A stretch of DNA of 64,000 nucleotides from Sycobia sp. Sy_11. Lineage: Eukaryota > Arthropoda > Insecta > Hymenoptera > Epichrysomallidae. Every line of letters starts with the position of its first letter. Position 1 is the stretch's first letter. Below are positions 1-14,123 of this stretch, piece after piece. The translations under genes and the position numbers were made by a program. The notes under the pieces are model-generated. The model did not search any database. It saw only the letters and a program-made list of their open reading frames with translations, and was not told the origin of the DNA. The stretch lies in NCBI GenBank assembly GCA_018907035.1, contig JACCIC010000001.1, positions 2,762,001 through 2,826,000 of the forward strand, written 5' to 3'.

Positions 1-700
1 AAAGCTTATCATAAATCACTCATTCAAGGTGAAAAATTTATGAGCATTTAAGCACGTTAACACGATCGATTGTAAACGTTAATTTATATTTCGCATTATT
101 TTCCGAAAGTTTTTCTGTTCAAGAAAAATGATTACCTTTCTGTCCTCCATACCTTTATCCCTTATCTGTTATAAAAAAAAGAAAAGAGAGAAAAACGGAT
201 CATAAATAAATACTCGATTATTATTAAGAAGACGATGATTTTATCGCTAAAACAGTCCAAACGCGACGAAAATTATAAGATGATTGACCGCTGCCTTGAT
301 GGGGAATTAATCAACGGCTAATCATTTTTAATTATCGACCGCTATCGTCATCGCCCAACTCAGCTCCATAAATATCAGTAAAGCTACGGTGACTCGTCGC
401 ACCCTTAAATGGAAAACAATCAACGTGCCACGTTCATACATTGAGAGTGAAATAGGGATCGTGGACGAGAGAAAGAGAGAGAGAGAGAGACCCTTAACTA
501 ATCATCCACCCATGCGTTTACTTGTACTACTAGATCTCAATATCTGTGATCGTTTCCTGTTGAGAAAAGAACGCGCCCTAGGGAAAATTTAATAAAAGAC
601 GCAATTAAAATAAAAAATACAGACAACGAATTCGAAGGGAAAGAATAGAGCTTTACGGTGACTCGATAATTTTTCAGGTTATAATAGATCGGGAAAGGAA
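1..700. other. AT-rich non-coding stretch
   Basis: No reading frame here resembles a protein. There are poly-A/G-rich patches and a short GA run near 470-490. Nothing else is recognised. Confidence 0.5.
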
Positions 701-704
701 GCAA

Positions 705-706
<2 letters not shown>

Positions 707-767
<61 letters not shown>
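707..767. repeat. (AT)n microsatellite
   Basis: Uninterrupted AT dinucleotide repeat of about 60 bases. It is followed about 100 bases later by a (CT)n tract, so two simple repeats of different type lie side by side. Confidence 0.97.
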
Positions 768-769
<2 letters not shown>

Positions 770-860
770 CTAAAAGAATCTATGAGCTTCACAAATTTAA
801 GAGATTAATTTTAATTCTCAACGAAATTTGTGAGCATTGCGAATTATACTTTCGTTCGCA

Positions 861-863
<3 letters not shown>

Positions 864-921
<58 letters not shown>
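864..921. repeat. (CT)n microsatellite
   Basis: Nearly pure CT repeat with one TTT interruption. The open frame through it reads as alternating Ser-Leu and is not a gene. Confidence 0.97.
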
Positions 922-1612
922 CATTCGCACACTCGCTCCCCACGCAATCGAATTACTGCTTTATTTTCAATCAAAAGCAGCTTCGCGTCGGGATTTAGTT
1001 CCGGTGATTGACTTTCTATAGTTGCTTTTGAATTTCGATACGAAATCTAATTCGAGGATGCATCGCTTGCAATTGACAAAAGCATTATTATAACAGACCC
1101 GGGGTGACACGACGTTCCCCGGCCTTCGCAATGAAGAGCAGGATAAAAATTGTCAATGCGATTCGTGACATGATTGAAGCATTTACATTTTATAACTGGG
1201 TCTCTTTATAAACCTCTCCTTTATGGGCAAATTTTTCAAGATTGTATTTATAAATGCGACATGGCACGCCCATCAGAAACCCAAGCGATCCTTTAGGTAA
1301 CAACTGATGCTTGGTAAAAAGAAAAAATTCCTGTTTTAAAAACAGGAAAAATTTTAAAACTTTTATCATTGATTTCGAAAAGGAAGGACATTTTGCAACG
1401 TCTTTTTTCCCACGTGTATCGATTGAAAAACAATAAGTCCAAATCGATTGAAAAGGTAGACGATGACGAGTTGCAATTAATTTTGTGACATGCTGTCTTA
1501 CTCTCTTCTCTATATCAATTGACGTACGACGGAAAAGAGAGAGCAAAGAAACAAGCTATCAATATTGTCATCAAAGTGTGACTCAATTCTTATGAAATTT
1601 ACGTAGCTTTTT

Positions 1613-1620
<8 letters not shown>
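922..1620. other. non-coding stretch, nothing recognised
   Basis: A minus-strand open frame of about 118 codons (1190-1546) has no recognisable domain and AT-driven composition. I do not call it a gene. Confidence 0.45.

Positions 1621-1662
<42 letters not shown>
1621..1662. repeat. (TA)n microsatellite
   Basis: Pure TA repeat of about 42 bases preceded by a short GT run. The open frames on both strands across it are Tyr-Ile artefacts. Confidence 0.96.
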
Positions 1663-1665
<3 letters not shown>

Positions 1666-3540
1666 TATATTTATTTGTTTTAGATATATTAATATGCATT
1701 AATGTTGGTTTTCTTAAAGAATACGTACATGCATCGTCAGGCTCTGATGTTTCGTTTTTGCATAGGAAAAATATATTCATATTCAAATTTGCTAGTAAAG
1801 AAGAAAAAACTTATATTTGAGTCTCTATTATCATCATAATGGGATAATCGACGAAAAAATAGCCGATCAATGAAAACCAACTTTTCATACCATAACCAAA
1901 CGCTTTGCTCCATTACCAATGTATTCGATCATTATCATATTACGTTTAGCCACGTGTATAGAACGGCGTAACAATTAAATTGCAGAACGATCGGCAATCC
2001 GTTGACAATTGCGCGCAGAACGCAGTGATTACAAAATTCCAAACGCTCGATACGCGAAGATTATTGAGCGTTCCGGTCGCGTCAACCCCCCCCCCCCCTC
2101 GCCCCAGCCGGCTTCATAGCGGCGTCTTCGGGCTCTGACGCGCACCGATTCGCATCGACGTTATGCAATATTTTATCACATCACTGCCTCACTGTCTATG
2201 AAAACCAATTCGTATGCGTGGATCTCGGATTAATTGAGATTTCTCGTCTCCGAGGTGTACGCGTCCTAGCATATTTCGAAGCGAAACGACAACAGAAACT
2301 TTGAACCATCTTTTATGTAAAGCTCGACTGGCGCTTTTTCTTTCCAAGACGACAGAGATGCGCATTTTGGAAACTTCCCCCGTTCTTGAATTTAAAATTT
2401 TCCGTAAACTTTGCCACGTCTGAGAAGATAATCAAGATGTGTGTCTCGTTGATTGATCTTTCTCGTCTAACTTCACTCCCACTTTATTCTATTTCATTTT
2501 GGATCGTCCAATTTACATGGATTTTCAATTTATACGAGCGGATGTATTTAGGCGTGCATCGAGAAATTGAATGAAAAATCGTAAGCGAGTGCATATATTC
2601 TATTCTGCAGACTGATAAATGTTTTTAATAAACTTTGATCACGGCTTTAAAAATGGCTTACTACGAGTACGTGACTAATTTCGTTTTACTTGGTCCGCAA
2701 TATATCGTTGTGTTTTACGCTTCGTTACATCCCCTACCTCAGCAGATGCGTGTATTCGCAGTGTACGTTTCCATCGTATTCATTTGAAACGATATACCTT
2801 TGCCCGCGTGCGTTTTATGATTATATCTTACTTTTATATATCCTACAATGAGAGGCAATGATACGATGATGGGCGTCGGAGCTGGTCCAGATTGAACGAG
2901 ACAACGCTAATTAGATCTGAAATAAATCTCGAATAGATTTAAGAGACCCAATGTCGTCTCATTCTGCAGATATGATACTTAATTCATAACAATATTTTAC
3001 TTAAATCGTTAATTAAATTAAATATGCTATATAGTCGGAAGATTTTTAAGGCAAATCGTTGCTTTCGTCAATAATTGTGACGAAAGAATAACTTTTCTAA
3101 TCATAAAATTCTAATGAACCTATTTCCGGAATGGTAAAGTTTCTAAATTATTGTCAATTGAAGTTCGCTCGATTTTGCAGATACTTAGCAGATAATCAAC
3201 TGATTATGCTAGAAAGTTCATGATCCAAAAGAATATTAATTGACGGCAAATTGAAACATCATTCTTTCTTTAAACACAGTGCCAATGTTAGAGTTGGTTC
3301 TGAAAAACAGATCTTGTGGCATCGACGCAAATGTAATTGAAATCGAAGACAGTACTAATATGCAAATGAGAACGTAGTATATTTTGGAAATGGAAGAGCG
3401 TTTGCTCCTAAGGATTTTCAGACCCCAGTTCGGAGGTAATCAGAAATACATTTACCAGTCCGGACCGTAAATCAATCACTCGAATACCGTTTTCTCTCCT
3501 TGTCATTTACTTTATATATACTCTAACGCTAATAAATTTA
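1663..3540. other. non-coding stretch with a small GC-rich patch
   Basis: Mostly AT-rich sequence. Between about 2030 and 2330 the base composition rises and CpG is frequent, around a 13-base C homopolymer at 2086-2098. No protein-like frame is seen. The patch could be regulatory, but only the composition suggests it. Confidence 0.4.
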
Positions 3541-3550
3541 CATCCCCCCC

Positions 3551-3567
3551 TCTCTCTCTCTCTCTTT
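3551..3567. repeat. short (CT)n tract
   Basis: CT repeat directly after a run of seven C residues. Flanking sequence is non-coding. Confidence 0.9.
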
Positions 3568-3675
3568 GACTGGCTTCCACATGCATTAGCCTATATATGT
3601 ACACGTCACACGGAGAACGCCGCTCCATTCGCGTTAACTCGATTACAATTCCCAGTCGCTATATAATCACATCGT

Positions 3676-3698
3676 GTATGTGTGTGTGTGTGTGTATG

Positions 3699-3741
<43 letters not shown>
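3676..3741. repeat. compound (GT)n-(TA)n microsatellite
   Basis: A (GT)n block to about 3694 passes into a (TA)n block from about 3703. The GC-rich island at 3760-4090 begins immediately after it. Confidence 0.95.
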
Positions 3742-3744
<3 letters not shown>

Positions 3745-3759
3745 GGAAGGAAGGCAGAA

Positions 3760-4090
3760 TACCCCGGGGGTTCCTCATCAGCGCCGCTCTATATTCACCC
3801 TGTGCGCCGTAAAGCAAAGGAGCCGGGAATTTGCGCTTTTATCGAAAGTCACTGGTTGCGATAAAGAGCTGTATTATGGCCGGGAGCTGCCGCTCGAAGC
3901 CGACGCTGCGAGGCTCTTAATTGGGGCCGAGCTAACCGTTGGACGGCGGATGTCGCCTCGACGCCGCGCAGTTATTTTCAGGGGAAGGACGAGGAGCGGC
4001 TCGCGCGCGCTGTAATAATTCGAAGGTTTGCCGGCTTTCATTGAATTGCACTTTATTGAAAACTGGCGCGACGAAAGTCCTGGGCTGAGA
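3760..4090. other. GC/CpG-rich island
   Basis: A compositional island rich in CpG and GC-rich words stands out sharply from AT-rich flanks. Overlapping open frames occur on both strands (3743-4015 plus, 3874-4119 minus), as expected when stop codons are depleted by GC content. Neither resembles a known protein. It may be an enhancer, promoter or conserved non-coding element of a neighbouring gene; the sequence alone does not decide. Confidence 0.4.
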
Positions 4091-4099
4091 TTTTTTTTT

Positions 4100-5700
4100 T
4101 TTGCTTTTTGTTTCGACAAAGTAAATTCAATGCTAATTGATTTCGCAGTACAGGGCTTTTTGCTTCTGAATACACGATGCGCGTATAAAGCCGAGCGTCA
4201 GAGGGAATGGATATAAAATGTAACAAATTTAGCATATATGTATGCGTGCGTGTCATAAATAATATACATATTAAGTACTCTTTAGCTGTCTTATGCGTCA
4301 ATTTACCGGGGTAATTATTTGCGAGAGTGTCACTTAAAATTTATGAACTTCTATCCAATTTACTATTTACAATTACAATTTATTACAACTTACAATTATT
4401 CATTTTTATCCAATCTCCCGACGATATTTCACGGATAATTGGTGTATTTGTTTTGAGCATCGAAATGGGGGCGTGGAATTTTGATTTTTCATTTTGAATT
4501 GCATAATGCATTGATTGTTAATTTTCGGAATAGATTTTGAATTTTGTATTATATGCGAATCGATAATGCGAATGGGAAAAAATACGCAAGCCTGAGTTGT
4601 CGATGAATAGCATTCGTCAAAGGCAGAAGCATAAGTTCAAGTAATAGTAAAATTAGTACGTAAAGAAAGCGTTGCAAAAATTACTTAATCTTTCGGTGGC
4701 TTCTGGATTGAGTCAAAATTTGATGTTACCAATGGCTCTGCTTTTTCATTGCCCAGATGGAACGGCTATGAAAAAGAATTCATAAAAAGAACGATAATCA
4801 TCGTTTATGCGGACGTTTCGCATGCGTTTTATTCCCCCCCCCCCCATCTCACCACTCTCAATGCATTTAAATTCTGATAAATAACGTTTTACAGTGCTAA
4901 AATTTGTTTAATTTAGCACCGGTTAAAGGCATATAACAATTAACGGGGTCGGGCGTATATCATTATTATTATTAGAATTTATTTTTTTTATCATTATACT
5001 ATCCAGCTTGCTGGATATGCCTGCGCGCGTAATAGCGCTATTTCGTACACACTCCATTATATGGGGATTTTGTAAGTAATCCGAGGATATGCCGGAGATA
5101 ATCGTATGTGAAATTCTATATGCAGCTACAAATGGCTTTTTGATGAAACGTCAGATACAGTGGAAAGAGTAAAGTATATATTATTAAACTTCACTCCGTT
5201 GGTAGGAAGCTGCTTTTGCTTTATTACGATAGTAAATAACGTGTATATAAGCTTTAATGATATTTCTATATACCAGATAATTATAAAGCTTTCCTGTTTA
5301 TAGAAATTAAAAGATAATACGCCAGCGATTAAAGTACGCAGTGCGGTCAATTATGAATTCCTATAAATCGTTATTCGAATTAAGATGTGATTTAATATAC
5401 GTTCAAAATATCGAAAGTTGAAAAAGTCGATGGAATTCTGGTAATTGATATGGAAATAGGTTTAGTGAAAAAAGGAAAACGAAATGCAGTACAGAGTTAC
5501 AGGCGTATCAATTGAGAGAATATCTCCTTTTTCTGCTTCAGAGTATGAAAAATATCGTACATATTTGTAACATTGGTAACTCAAACGAGAACACAATACT
5601 GAATAAAAGATTGTTTTGAAATTGCTGAATCGCCGGAAATTCCAGAAAATAGACTTTTGGCTACGCTTCCCCCCGCAAAAACCTGCATGAAATTGAAATT
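4100..5700. other. AT-rich non-coding stretch
   Basis: No protein-like frames. It contains a 12-base C homopolymer near 4834-4845 and scattered A/T homopolymers. Nothing else is recognised. Confidence 0.5.
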
Positions 5701-5703
5701 GCC

Positions 5704-5704
<1 letters not shown>

Positions 5705-5750
<46 letters not shown>
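5705..5750. repeat. (AT)n microsatellite
   Basis: Pure AT repeat of about 45 bases. Open frames crossing it on both strands are repeat artefacts. Confidence 0.96.
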
Positions 5751-5753
<3 letters not shown>

Positions 5754-8085
5754 ACCTGTCGAACTTACAACGTATTACGAATACTTTCTCTGACACAAAC
5801 AGAACCTATAGTGCGCTCAATAAACGTAAGAAATTAGCGGATTAGAATAAATTTCAGAAATATGCGAGTCACTTTCAAATATCCTAATATATATACATAT
5901 ATATTTGTGCATGTGTATGTGTAAATATACGTTATGCATAAAATTAATGCTCCATGTACGATTGTTTGGACTAAAAAGTACGAATAACAATATCAAGGAG
6001 AATTGACACTTTGAGAAGGATCATTCAGGGAGATGATTGTGCTGAGTACGTTCAACGAAAGTGGACTAATAATTGGAGGTTGGATCGAAAACTTCCGCTC
6101 TTAGTTTCTTCATCGTGAAGAAAACGACGGAGAGCTTCTTTATTCTTTATCAAAGTACCTAAGTTTACTATACTACTCAAGGAGAGGCAAGGTTGGATTG
6201 AATGTTATTGTCATATGGACAGCGGCATTCTTCGTAATAAGTCTTTTTACGTGACTATGTTCGAAATAACATTGAGTCCTTCAAAGTTTATTCATATTTT
6301 TATCAATATATTAATTGTATTAATAAGCCAATTAAAGGCATCTTTTAAATTTGATCGGTTTATTATAAATTGTATCTAAAATTAGAATTCACTCTCCAAG
6401 CTGAAAGCAGCCATTGATTTTAGCAGATAATTTATTCAGAAGATATTGTTATTATTATTTGATTAAGTCCGCATAGCGTTAAATTAATCCTTCTGATTTA
6501 TTAACTGTTTCTCTTCGAAAGTATCGCGATAGTACGTTGAGTGAACCGAATAAAAGAAATATCTTTCTTTCTGTTCTTTTTTCTTTTTTTTCTGCTTTAA
6601 TGTAAAATCCAGCGTTAGCTCACTAGGTAATAACTGTCAGAGGGCTATCCGTAGAATGTTTCCCGTAAATGGCAAAATAAGCTCTTCCTCGACTAATATG
6701 TACATAACCTCGAAAATGCTTCCTGGTTTAATGAAACATTACAGAAGAACAATTAATGTCCATCGTATACTGAAGCTAAGCATTATGGACAATAATTACA
6801 ATAAAATTAACTATAGCAGAGCAGATAGTTACAAAATGGTTCCTTAAATTTTCGTCCTGCAGAATCGGATCAAAGCACATCGTGTTACAAAAGTCAAAGA
6901 TAAAACAATACTACGAAACAGTATAGTAAGAATTTAAACTATTATATTACCATCGGAGTCTTAGCAAAGAAATTTCAATAATGCTCGAACAGTCAAAAGA
7001 TTTACCATTTTTCGTAATTTCTTCATTGAGGAAGCGTCAATTGTCTTAAGTCTATGATCGAAATACGATTCACCGCTGCATTTTCATAAGTTTCGAAAAA
7101 TGTTCTTATAGCAGAATAAAACCGAGGAGACCGAGGAGTTTTTTAACGAAGGTTTGAGATAATTATTAACGAGTGTTACCAATTTAATGTAAATCATTAT
7201 TATAAATGTAATTACAAAAATGATCCAAGTCTAAATATTTCGAATACTTTATAATTACTGTCTTTTCTTCCAGTAGACTACAAAGACAAAGATGTTCGTC
7301 GACTGTCACTCTATAGCGTGTCACAGATATGCGCGTAATATAGGCAACAATTTCTAGAAGGACTCATATTCGCACAATCTAAATTATTACAAAATTCTTC
7401 CGAAACTTCATAAAATATTCCCTAGATTAGATTTGGAATAATTTACAACAATAACAAAAAAAGCATTTAAATAATGAACATTACCTATCGCTCTTAATTG
7501 GTAGCTCTAGAAATAATAAATATATTCTGAATTTTGAATCTATTTCATGCCTAAAATATTCTTAAATAATGTACGGTAATAATTTACATATACATCATAT
7601 AGTTCTTAACACCAATTCTGCCGAGAATATTCGTGAAACAATAATTCCTTATTACATTTAATTTCTTTCTACATTATAATAGAAAAATAAATGCCTGTTT
7701 AACCTAGGAATTTTGCGATAAATTATAGTTGGAAATACGTCATCGACGCGGAGGGATTTGCAAAAGTATGCGATCGAAACTACGATACAATTAACAATTA
7801 AACTCATTCGTTAGGAGCGAAACAAGGCGGTTATCCTCGATTAAGTCAGTCCGCATCAACATCAAATCAAACTGCTTATCTCAGAGCTTTATTGGCCGAT
7901 TAAAAAATGGTGAACCTTATGCATCGTTAGAGAATCAAATCAAAATTATACAAAATCATTTGAAACATTGTCAAATAACTTTTAAGGCAATGTTACTCTT
8001 TCTTTCCCCCGTACAAAAGCATTCTCAGTGCAACGAAACGTCGAAATATTTTCTTCAGTCGTTCATTCGTAAACTAGGTCAGCTT
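5751..8085. other. AT-rich non-coding stretch
   Basis: No gene, RNA or transposon is recognised. The only open frame above 60 codons (6656-6847) has no domain signature. Confidence 0.5.
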
Positions 8086-8288
8086 TAGACGTGTTCTCGG
8101 CTTTTCCCGCGGCTCCGCAATACTCACGAACAACAACACGAAATTCAAGCTCCATTCTATATATATACTCAATCACATATAGTTCATACAGTTAACGTAA
8201 ATTCGACCAATGTCTCTTCCGCGTGATTGGAGATAAGCACGAGTCTCACCTATACCGCGGCCATCCTCGCCGAACCAACATGCGACGC

Positions 8289-8289
<1 letters not shown>

Positions 8290-8336
<47 letters not shown>
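8290..8336. repeat. (TA)n microsatellite embedded in GC-rich DNA
   Basis: Pure TA repeat with GC-rich, CpG-containing sequence on both sides. Six overlapping open frames on both strands pass through it; all are repeat or composition artefacts. Confidence 0.96.
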
Positions 8337-8340
<4 letters not shown>

Positions 8341-8660
8341 CGTGTGGCGAACCGCGGATTTGCTCCGTTAGATGTCGAATGTGGTGTCTCGGCAGTGTCT
8401 TGCCCGTCGGGTTTCCGCTCGCGAGCGTTGCTTTGTGCGGAATAGGCTGCGGCGGGGATGGGTAGAGAGAGAGAGGGGATGGACATCGGGTTTCATATCC
8501 GCGTATAATGGCGAGCCGAGCGAACGTAAGCTCGGCGAGTACCGGGGCTGTATACTCGGTAACGCTGGGCATACGCTGAACGTGAGTCAAAATTAGGATG
8601 TTAATTTCGTGACTGGCGTCTGGCTAACGAGAGGAGTTGATGCGGAGGATTGTAGGTAAG
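8337..8660. other. GC/CpG-rich island beside (TA)n
   Basis: CpG-rich sequence starts right at the end of the TA repeat. It contains a perfect 7-bp inverted repeat (GCCGAGC / GCTCGGC with an 8-base loop) around 8514-8535. No convincing coding frame. A regulatory role is possible but not demonstrated. Confidence 0.35.
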
Positions 8661-11100
8661 CTGATTGTTATAGACTCTTCTGACGTAGTTAAAAAAAATT
8701 CTGGTCGAATATAGTACTGCGGAACATAGCGTTATCTTGATCAGAAAATTGGCCAATGGGGCGACATCGCTGTAAAATTTTCCGACGCAATGGCATGGAT
8801 GAAAAAAATCGATACTTCTTTTAGATTGACAGATGATGGGAACTCTCTAGAATGCGCGGGAAAGGCGTCACACGCTTGGGAGTAATTTTTTACCTGAATA
8901 TTCGAGCCACTTTATCAAGCGCTCTCGGCCTAGTAAGCTATCTGCGTTCACAGTCCAGCGACTTTACATATCGATCTACCGCGTCTTAAACGTGCTGGCA
9001 GATGTTGCGAAAGCGCCTGAAATGTAACCGTGCGAAAGTCAAGTACTATTCGCGCTTGAAATTGCTACGAACATCGTTGCACTCGCAACTTTAACCATGG
9101 ATTTATCAATGTTCGACGATTATAATTATGAAGATCATGTAACAGCTGTACAACTTTAACAGCATATGGAAACAACGCACCGAGTATGTGCGAATAGGGA
9201 CCGCTTGAACGATTTTAAAAAAATACTGCGAAATGACATTTATGTCTGTAAGATTTTAGCATTGATGTGGCAAAACAGTTTTTACAGTAGGGTGTTTCAT
9301 GTTTTTTTTCTTAGCTGCAACGCATTTGTAAACATTGAATGTACTTTCGTGGAACCTGTGTAATTACGTCTTTAAGATTCGGTTCTATAATTTCAATAAA
9401 ATGCACAGTTTTTTATTATAATCAATTTTGTAACCTTATATTTTTTACATAATTATACATTTTTTATTCGCGTATGTATCATTTCACGAAAAATTAATGT
9501 ATCAAAAAAAACTTTACCTGCAGATTTTTCTGTTATTTTACATAAGTTTTACACATATTGTTTTTTTTTGTTTTAAATCCAAAATACATGCGTGAAATTG
9601 TCTCTGAACATGAAACTTTTAACAAATTATAACATCAAGCAAGCATTGCTATGCAGTTGCCAATTTCTCAAAAATTAAAATAAGAAATATATATTATGCA
9701 TATCAATAATGACGATAAAAATTACCTTCGAGATAATTTCATGTCTATGTACTCAATCTAAAGTCAGACTTTTTTGACACTTGATAAGCTTAAATAATAC
9801 TTTACTTTTGTTTCATTATTGGAAGAAACAGCATTAGAGGCATTCTATATTCGGCCTATAAGTTGAAATATTATATTCTTCGATTTATTATACTTTCGAC
9901 TTCGATATAATATAGTTAATGGTAAAAAGTAAAAGATGAAGAAGAAAAAATTTTCTTTGGTAAAATATTGGGATCTTATGTAATGTGTCTATATAAACAT
10001 CAAGTTACGACTATACTTTTTGCTCTCATATTATTAATTATTGCAATTAAGTTGACAGCGTTTCAACGAGGTACTTTAACTATCATACTTAACTACTGAT
10101 GAAGCAAGTTCGCGCATAAATATAAGCCTAATTATTCATACATATGCATTCAAATATGTCTGAGAATTATTTTTTTTTTCACTGAATAACAGTATGACCA
10201 TATATGTGCAGTCACTACTTGAGTCTATTGGCTTCATTATGCTTATCATTTTATTTCGTAATATGTTCTATTAATTGTTTTTTGCTTGTACACGAGATGA
10301 GAATTTCTCGAACATTGAGATTGATAACGTTACCAGATGAATGGTTACTAACAATCTGTAGCATAATTTTCTCGTAAATCATAGAATTAAATGAATCGCT
10401 TTTCGAATTATTTAAAATAAATTGAAAAATACTAAAATTTTTTAAGAACTTTGCTTAAAAATGCTCAATTATATAATCTCGTCCAAAATCTAGAAACTGA
10501 TATTGATTTAATGGGAAAAATAAAATCACGGACTCTCATTTATTTTTACATCTTCGCTTCGGGTATTAGTGAAATCGATGCCGTTATCTTTTGAACAGAT
10601 GCTGTATCGAGACGTCGGTCTGAAATTGTCAAGCGGACTTCCACTTAAATGAGGAAATCGAGACGTCACTTTTAAATAAAGAATTTGATGGCTTTCGTTA
10701 AAGGGCGAAGGTTTCCGCTCATTTACAGATTTTCATATATCAGGAAAAACAGAGATAAAATATAAATATATTGAAGTAATAAATGTACGAATTTCCATAA
10801 GACGTAAAATAATAATAATATACTTCCTTGTCAATATTTCACCAATTGATTTACCAATTATCTAATTCTGACAATTTAAAAATCACAGTCTTTTTCTATT
10901 TTTATCAATTTTAAATACGGAAATTAGAGTCGTTTGATTATCAATAAATTGTTCCTAGCCTGATTCAGTCGCAATCGCTACCGTAATCTAATCAACTATT
11001 TCGTGCTTAATTCAAATTTAAACTCGGCGTTCTCTTGCCGCTCCTTCCATTTACTAATCGAATCCGGGAATAAATCTGAAAATAATTCACGTCGTTAGTT
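8661..11100. other. AT-rich non-coding stretch
   Basis: No recognisable coding, RNA or transposon sequence. Confidence 0.5.
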
Positions 11101-11571
11101 AACCCATTCTTCCCGTTCTCCTCGTCTCCATTAGTCCGTGTGTTTCGGAAAGTCGCATCCCGCAGAAATATGAGAACTCGATCAAAGAAGAATAAAAAAA
11201 AAAAAAAGAAAAAGCAACGTCGACGCGAAAAACACAATCAAGCCCTCCCCTTCCCGTTTTTATCCCTTCGACCTTCTGTTAACGATCGTCGAGGACACGC
11301 GAGACCGCGAGAGAGTGGAAAAAAAACTCAGGATTTTTCAAAACTGGAGCGCTAAAGTAAAAGGGAGCAAAGAACAGAGCGTTCCATATAAAAAGAAAAT
11401 ACACCCACCTCTCACAGAGGCGAACTTTTCATGCGCATGTATCCTGGTATTCGGCCTGAATCCAGCGGTATGCGGGATTAGTACGCCTCGGTAGATCAAT
11501 TATTCGATCCTGAAAATTTTACGAGGAAACTCGCGAGGAATCCGTTTTCCGTGCGCCCCGATTTAAGGAGC

Positions 11572-11579
11572 TATAAAAG
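11572..11579 (+). promoter_or_regulatory. TATA-box-like TATAAAAG in a GC-rich patch
   Basis: A consensus TATA box lies at the downstream edge of a moderately GC- and CpG-rich segment (about 11120-11580) instead of in AT-rich sequence, which makes chance occurrence somewhat less likely. Pyrimidine-rich sequence follows at the distance where a start site would fall. No gene is recognised downstream. Confidence 0.18.
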
Positions 11580-13096
11580 CACGACGCTCATTTTTTTTTC
11601 TTATTTTTTTTCCCTTCATAACCGCGTTATTGCGAATGGGGGAGGGGGAGAAAAAAAACTTTTGTCCCCGAAGAAATCGAATCGGGTTGCATAGCCATGA
11701 AAAATTGATTCTCCCGGGTGTGGATGCTGTGAGAGCAGAGCTGATTCAATTTTCAGCCCGACGCTTCAAAGTAAAATTAAATCTCACGCTTCATTGTGAA
11801 AACTTTAACTGACGAAAAATTGCGTTAGTACAAGTCCGATATTCTTGGACGCTCGCTTTCACGCCGGGCATTTGGTTAACACTAGTAACACTCGTAATGA
11901 TAATAATTTTACGAGACCTCTATGTTTTAATTAATACGTCATTAAGGCGAATTGTCGAGATTTAACTCCGTATAATAATTTACATTCAGAAATTGTTCGG
12001 CTTTGAAATTAATAAAGGCTCAATTAGACTAATGTTAATTATTATTTTTATCATTATATTAATTTTGTCAATTTTTATAATCGGATAGTACATATGTATT
12101 TTTGTTCAACTTTCTTCAATATTAACAGCAAAAAACTATATCGGAATAAAAATTTACGTATTTTACTAAACTATGATTCTATATTAAGTGTCAACGCTGT
12201 TTTAACAAATATCAATTAAAACAAAATATAGTTTATCAAATTTATTTCAGTTAACAATCTACAAATGTATCGTCACATTATATTTTATTCGCAACTATAC
12301 GAGTATTAATTTCTTTATGAACGTTAATTTGTATTTCGCCAGCTGCACAGCGTACTAGCCGTTATTCACGATTGGCTCGTTTCGTTAGTTTAGCATGCAG
12401 ACGATTGTACGAAATTCTGGCTCTACGAAGAAACGCAATGTAAGCAGTACTTGATGTGTAATGACAAGGGTAATTGCAAAATTTCTTTTACAATGAAATT
12501 TGCAGCACGATAATGGTAATAGCAAATACAGAGATTTCTCTGATGTCTGTAAATTTACAAGAACCCACATCTTCAGAAATAAAATAGATGATTTATTCAA
12601 CCCCCTCCCCCCGCTTAAAGTTTCAAATACAAAACAAAACCTTAATTTTCAATACTTTTCAATTAAATACAAAAGCCGAAAAATTTTCCCCGTAAAACTG
12701 GTTACTATTTCTACACGAAGGCATATTTTCCTTTTACTTGCAGGGCTCTGCTTTTTTAGTTTCTTGCGCGCGGCGTTTTATACAACGCCATAAAAACTCC
12801 TCACTTACCTCAGTGTAATAATAGTAACGCTTTCCTTATACAGTGTACTTTAATGCGCCTTCGTAGTGACAGGCCGTGGAATCTATATGGGAAAATCCAT
12901 CGGGAGCTTATAAAATTTCAGATAAATTCTTAAATTGATCGTGGCGAAATAATTGAACTTGTTTGAATTATTCAAAGTAATAATAGTTCTGTGACGCTTA
13001 TGTATTTCTATTAATATGAAAATCGCAACGGCTGTATAGGAAATGAAAAATTTTCCGGCTAACATTAAAATTTCTATTAAATTATAACCGTGACCG

Positions 13097-13098
<2 letters not shown>
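11580..13098. other. non-coding stretch
   Basis: Open frames at 12385-12600 (minus) and 12500-12793 (plus) have no family resemblance. Nothing else is seen. Confidence 0.45.

Positions 13099-13141
<43 letters not shown>
13099..13141. repeat. (TA)n microsatellite
   Basis: Pure TA repeat of about 42 bases in AT-rich non-coding DNA. Confidence 0.96.
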
Positions 13142-13143
<2 letters not shown>

Positions 13144-13522
13144 TGTTTACGTTTATTTGAAGGTATAAAAAACCCTTTATTTTGAAGTTCTTCTTATTAA
13201 ATCTTAAATCCCATGAATTGTCAGGTAACATTGAGCAATGTCTTAAAATATTGTATTATTAAAATTACTTAGAAATTTTAGCGTTAATTTAATCTTCTTT
13301 TTTCATTTATCGCGATAGATGTTTCAAAATGATAACTCTTATACTGAAAATAACAGGTGAATTTTACTTTATTATAAAAAAAAAACTATTGAGATAAAAG
13401 AAAATTCTGTACGACTCTACAGTGCTGGTCATGTTCCGGTTTGAGCCTTGACAGGATAATAAGAAACTCTGTTATGCTCTTTACGTAGAACTAATTATTT
13501 GGATCTATCCCACACTTTCTCC

Positions 13523-13524
<2 letters not shown>

Positions 13525-13599
<75 letters not shown>

Positions 13600-13600
13600 T
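13525..13600. repeat. long (CT)n microsatellite
   Basis: About 75 bases of nearly pure CT repeat, one of the longest pyrimidine tracts in the window, with one TA interruption near 13589. Confidence 0.97.
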
Positions 13601-14069
13601 TTAAGAACACATATCAAACTCCTGCAGAACTTTGCGTTGTTTACAGCAAACTTGAATTAAGTTAAGCGTACAAGAATTTGTGCAATGTCATTTTTTTTGT
13701 AATCAATATTATATATAGTGCAAAGTTTTGTTCAATAATTTGAAATGTAGGATTTCAATATGTAATATGTTGATTTGTTTCATATATGCCGGTCACATAA
13801 TCAAGTGCCCTATATACTGAAAAGTTATAGTGCACATTGAATATTGCTAAATGCATTCACCGCTATATCGTTTCGTTGCTCTTGATAAACGATTGGAATT
13901 TGCTGGTATACCTAATAATTATTATTTCTTGTTTCACTTCACTTATCTCAAAATAAACGCGTCCCAGTGAGTCAAATATCCCGATTTATATTGTCCTGGT
14001 CGGCTCGATATTTTAATGATCAGTTATATTTACACACATCTCTCTATACTCTTTTAATCGATTCATTCA

Positions 14070-14071
<2 letters not shown>
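13601..14071. other. AT-rich non-coding stretch
   Basis: Nothing recognised between the CT tract and the next TA tract. Confidence 0.5.

Positions 14072-14121
<50 letters not shown>
14072..14121. repeat. (TA)n microsatellite
   Basis: Pure TA repeat of about 49 bases. Confidence 0.96.

Positions 14122-14123
<2 letters not shown>

Noticed and set aside
8223..8590. Six overlapping open frames on both strands around the TA repeat
   Set aside because: Their length comes from the stop-free (TA)n repeat and GC-rich flanks; they read as Tyr-Ile runs with no domain.
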